From: Microlunatus soli
GTDB taxonomy: Bacteria > Actinomycetota > Actinomycetes > Propionibacteriales > Propionibacteriaceae
Length of the DNA stretch: 64,000 bases
Assembly (NCBI RefSeq): GCF_900105385.1
Contig: NZ_LT629772.1
Span: forward strand, 930,001 to 994,000
Direction: 5' to 3'
Under the pieces are notes generated by a model. The model was not told the origin of the DNA. It saw only the letters and a program-made list of their open reading frames with translations, and searched no databases. Of the stretch, positions 61,105 through 64,000 are shown one piece after another (positions within the stretch are counted from its first letter, which is position 1; each line of letters opens with the position of its first letter). A program made the translations under genes and the position numbers.

Positions 61105-61750
61105 CGGGCCGATCGTCCTTTCATGATCATCAGATTCTCTGTATTACCTACGGTTTAACTAGGATTTAGATCGACAGTTCACCGCGTCCTGGTCCTCTCG
61201 TCAGGGACCCCGATCTGATGGGCCCGCACTTGCCACTACCGCCCGGATGGGCCGTACAGCCATGTCTTCACCCGGGGCACCCCGCCGCGGAGGAGGGTTG
61301 CCGGTCAGCAAGCCGGGGCTTGGCGCTGACGCTCTTGACGAAGACAACGCTAACCCGCCGTCGCAGCAGCCCCGACCGGACGTCCGCGATGTGAACGCCG
61401 CTGTCTCGCTGTCACGAGACCGGAGCCCCCGACTCGAGATCACCTGGCCCGCAGACGGGCCGGCCCACGGGTCGTCGATGATCACCACGGCAATGCCCCA
61501 CACACCGGGCCGGCCGGCGGGGGGCGCGGAATCGCTGCAGAGCAAGGAAAATCGAACACCCGTTGGTTATCCGGCAGAGGTCTCGCGGTGATCACCGTCA
61601 GGACACGAGCCTCGACAGCCACGGCACATCCAGGACACAACGCGGGAGTACGGCGCGTTGGCCCTGGAATCACGCGGCGGTCGCCCTACACTCGGCCATG
61701 GGTCGACCGCGCCGACCCGCCCTTCCCCTCGGCACCTTTTTGGAGCAGGC
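61105..61750. other. 646-base divergent gap between the monooxygenase operon and the PASTA kinase
   Basis: Frames such as minus 61201-61545 have no recognisable motif. The part near 61130-61180 is AT-rich and holds an operator-like repeat for the operon. A small palindrome CGGTGATCACCG lies at 61587-61598. I see no SAM, cobalamin or other riboswitch signature. Confidence 0.5.
61147..61163. promoter_or_regulatory. Operator-like repeat CCTA-N9-TAGG upstream of the monooxygenase operon
   Basis: The + strand reads ATTACCTACGGTTTAACTAGGATT, which, within an AT-rich patch 43-59 bases before the first gene, has symmetric CCTA/TAGG half sites and flanking ATT/TT. This suggests control by an unlinked nutrient-sensing repressor. 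The regulator is not encoded nearby. Confidence 0.4.
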
Positions 61751-63928
61751 GTGACGATGACGAGTACGAGCGACCCGCTGGTCGGGCACGTACTCGACGG
61801 CCGCTACCAGGTCCTCGACCGGGTTGCCCGTGGCGGCATGGCGACCGTATACCGAGCCACCGACACCCGGCTCGGCCGGATGGTCGCGGTCAAGGTGATG
61901 CACGTCGGGCTCGGCGACGATGCCGACTTCGCGCGGAAGTTCGATCGCGAGGCCCGGTCCGCGGCCCGGTTGTCACACCCTCATGTGGTCTCGGTGTTCG
62001 ACCAGGGGGACGACGCCGGACGCCCGTACATCGTGATGGAGCTGGTCGAGGGCCGAACCCTGCGCTCGGTGATCTCCCGGGAGTCGCCGCTGACTCCGAT
62101 CCGCGCGCTGACCATGATCGAACCGGTGCTCAGCGCGCTGGCCGCCGCACACGAGGCGGGTCTGGTGCACCGCGACATCAAGCCGGAGAACGTGCTGATC
62201 TCCGAGCGCGGCGAGATCAAGGTCGGCGATTTCGGGCTGGCCCGCGCGGTCACGGCTCAGACGTCGACGGCCACCGCCGGACTGCTGATCGGCACGGTGT
62301 CCTACCTGCCACCGGAACTGGTCGTCTCCGGCAAGGCCGACGCGCGTTCCGATGTGTACAGCACCGGCGTCGTGCTGTTCGAGCTGCTCACCGGCCGCAA
62401 GCCGCACACCGGAGAGACCCCGATCCAGGTTGCCTACGCCCACGTCCACAACGATGTGCCGGCACCGTCGACCTTCCAGACCGCCGGGCCGATCCCGGAC
62501 TACGTCGACGCCCTGATCGCGCGGGCGACGGCCCGCGATGCCGATGCTCGACCGCATGACGCCAAGATCCTGCTGGCCCAGGTCCGGCGGGTACGTTCCG
62601 CGCTGCAGGCCGGGCTGCGCTCCGATCCCGAGCTCAGCCAGGATCTGACGGTGCCGCTGCTGGCGTTGCGCCAGCAGCGAGCCCGCGACGCCGCCGACGA
62701 GGTCGACCCGTACGCGTCGACGACGGCCATCGGCCCGGCGCTGGAGGCAGCCGCGCTGCAGGAACGCGCGGAGTTCGCCGCCCAGCCGCAACAACCCCGG
62801 GCCGAACAGATCAGGGCCGAACAAATCCGGCCGGCGGTCGACCCGACACCGGCGGCCTACGCCGAGGACGAACAGGAGTTCACCCCCACCGACATCCGGT
62901 TCCTGAGCGGTCCGTCGACGCCGGCCCACCTGTCCTCACCGTCTACGGAGGACAGCGCCTCGTCGCAGCTGAGCCCGATCGACGTGGACGACGACCGGGA
63001 CGTCCGGCGTCGGCGCCCGAATCAACCCGTACACCGCCCCCGGCACCGGTTCCGCGGTTGGATCGTGTTGATCTTGGTGCTGTTGCTGACCGCGGTCGCC
63101 GCCGCTGCCGGCTGGTATCTGGCCAAGGGACGCTTCACCTCGGCACCGGCGCTGACCTCGATGCCGCAGGCCCAGGCCAAGATCATCGCCCGCGAGGCGG
63201 GTCTGCAGATCGCCTTCGCCAAGGACTATTCCGAGACCGTGCCGAAGGGCAACGTGATCAACACCTCGCCGCAGCCAGGCGGCAAGATCCTGCGCGGTGG
63301 CGAGATCGACGCGACCGTCTCCCGTGGCCCGGAGCGGTATCCGATGCCGACGGTGGCCGGCTTGACCGAGGACTCGGCCGTTGCTGCCCTGGACCGCCAG
63401 CATCTTCGGTCCGGCACGGTGCACACCGATTACAGCGAGTCCGTCGACAAGGGCTTGGTGATCAAGGCCTCGGAGACACCCGGTGATCAACTCAAACCGG
63501 ACAGCCGGATCGACCTGGTGATATCCGCCGGACCCCGCCCGATCACCATCACCGACTACACCGGCCGCCCCGCCGACCAGGCGGCAGCGGCCCTGAAGGA
63601 CGCCGGCTTCACCGTCAAGATCAAGAACAAGCACTCGGCCACGGTGCCGCCGGGCGCGGTGATCAAGCAGTCACCGGACGACGGCGAGGGACACAAGGAC
63701 GACCGGGTGACCCTGGTGACCTCGCTCGGACCGGTGATGGTGACTGTCCCGACCGTCAAGTCGATGGGGGTCGAAGCGGCCAAGAAGACCCTTGAGGACA
63801 AGGGATTCACGGTCCGGACCAACAAATCCGGCGTGCTCTTCCTCGGCCTCGGCTACGTCGCCGCCTCCGACCCCGCCGGCGGCACCAAGGCGCCGAAGGG
63901 CTCGACCATCACCCTGAGCCTGGTCTGA
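61751..63928 (+). CDS. pknL: PASTA-domain Ser/Thr protein kinase (PknL-like)
   Basis: A 725-residue membrane kinase. The kinase domain (about residues 10-280) has VARGGMATVYRA glycine-rich loop, Lys48 in VAVKVM, HRDIKPEN with Asp142, and DFGLARA with Asp160. An Ala/Glu/Gln-rich linker precedes one membrane segment near 437-460 (IVLILVLLLTAVAAAAGW). Four PASTA-like repeats fill residues about 465-725. The GTG at 61751 is chosen because GGAG is 5 bases upstream; an ATG at 61757 is possible. It should sense peptidoglycan or lipid II. Confidence 0.9.
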   Translation: MTMTSTSDPLVGHVLDGRYQVLDRVARGGMATVYRATDTRLGRMVAVKVMHVGLGDDADFARKFDREARSAARLSHPHVVSVFDQGDDAGRPYIVMELVEGRTLRSVISRESPLTPIRALTMIEPVLSALAAAHEAGLVHRDIKPENVLISERGEIKVGDFGLARAVTAQTSTATAGLLIGTVSYLPPELVVSGKADARSDVYSTGVVLFELLTGRKPHTGETPIQVAYAHVHNDVPAPSTFQTAGPIPDYVDALIARATARDADARPHDAKILLAQVRRVRSALQAGLRSDPELSQDLTVPLLALRQQRARDAADEVDPYASTTAIGPALEAAALQERAEFAAQPQQPRAEQIRAEQIRPAVDPTPAAYAEDEQEFTPTDIRFLSGPSTPAHLSSPSTEDSASSQLSPIDVDDDRDVRRRRPNQPVHRPRHRFRGWIVLILVLLLTAVAAAAGWYLAKGRFTSAPALTSMPQAQAKIIAREAGLQIAFAKDYSETVPKGNVINTSPQPGGKILRGGEIDATVSRGPERYPMPTVAGLTEDSAVAALDRQHLRSGTVHTDYSESVDKGLVIKASETPGDQLKPDSRIDLVISAGPRPITITDYTGRPADQAAAALKDAGFTVKIKNKHSATVPPGAVIKQSPDDGEGHKDDRVTLVTSLGPVMVTVPTVKSMGVEAAKKTLEDKGFTVRTNKSGVLFLGLGYVAASDPAGGTKAPKGSTITLSLV

Positions 63929-63933
63929 ACCGG

Positions 63934-64000
63934 TCAGAAGCTCTGCGCACCGGCGCCGCGCAGATCGACCAGCTGGGTCGGCGTCATCGAGTTGATCCGC
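63934..64000 (-). CDS. C-terminal end of a convergent gene, possibly Rv2175c-like DNA-binding protein
   Basis: The last 21 codons (RINSMTPTQLVDLRGAGAQS then F and stop) are in the window. By position beside pknL and a loose resemblance to the conserved C-terminus of the Rv2175c family, a PknL substrate, it may be that protein. Only synteny and a short, weak match support this. Confidence 0.3.
   Translation of the reverse strand, partial: RINSMTPTQLVDLRGAGAQSF

Noticed and set aside
61105-61750. Riboswitch upstream of the scavenging operon or the kinase
   Set aside because: I looked for SAM, cobalamin and TPP-type conserved cores and found none. The AT-rich patch is too small for a structured leader.

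Overview
The window is high-GC, densely packed actinobacterial chromosome. The gene order, with a complete dcw cluster running into a HelD / metF / isoprenyl synthase / PASTA-kinase neighbourhood, and the codon use fit a Propionibacteriaceae-like organism such as Microlunatus. The lineage call is inference. I see no tRNA, rRNA, insertion sequence, prophage or CRISPR array.

Region 1 (1-16.6 kb, minus strand) is the division and cell-wall cluster. It is transcribed mraZ - rsmH - ftsL - ftsI - murE - murF - mraY - murD - ftsW - murG - murC - ftsQ - ftsZ, with ftsZ cut by the left edge. Most junctions overlap by a few bases or nearly touch. MraZ-type boxes lie upstream of mraZ. Two large hairpin-forming inverted repeats and three insertions of an actinobacterial 'CCTGAGC..GTCGAAGG' repeat interrupt the cluster, two of the insertions inside murE and one inside murC.

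Region 2 (16.7-35.4 kb) is mixed core: a moxR / DUF58 / transglutaminase operon, DUF3040, dinB with an upstream methyltransferase, a cytochrome P450, a frameshifted methyltransferase, GrpB, a fused ArsR-SRPBCC regulator, a SelW-like protein, an FAD oxidoreductase, helD, and metF facing a polyprenyl diphosphate synthase.

Region 3 (35.4-61.7 kb) looks accessory. It holds a secreted DUF4185 protein, a kinase-like phosphotransferase, a DUF222/HNH protein beside a repeat-rich gap, a divergent PPOX / ArsR-SRPBCC module, a LacI-controlled three-gene sugar/polyol module, an ankyrin protein, and a minus-strand operon of about 14 kb. That operon carries four luciferase-like monooxygenases, DUF1684, two flavin reductases and a peptide/nickel-type ABC importer, and it runs on into a ThiE-like gene and an RNase Sa-type ribonuclease with its barstar. 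The set looks like a flavin-dependent scavenging pathway, perhaps for an organosulfur or aminopolycarboxylate-like nutrient; the substrate is unknown.

Region 4 (61.7-64 kb) returns to core with a PknL-like PASTA kinase and the C-terminus of a convergent gene that may encode the Rv2175c-type DNA-binding protein. In Mycobacterium tuberculosis the metF-like gene, idsA2, the Rv2175c gene and pknL are near neighbours, so region 3 looks like an insertion into a conserved neighbourhood.
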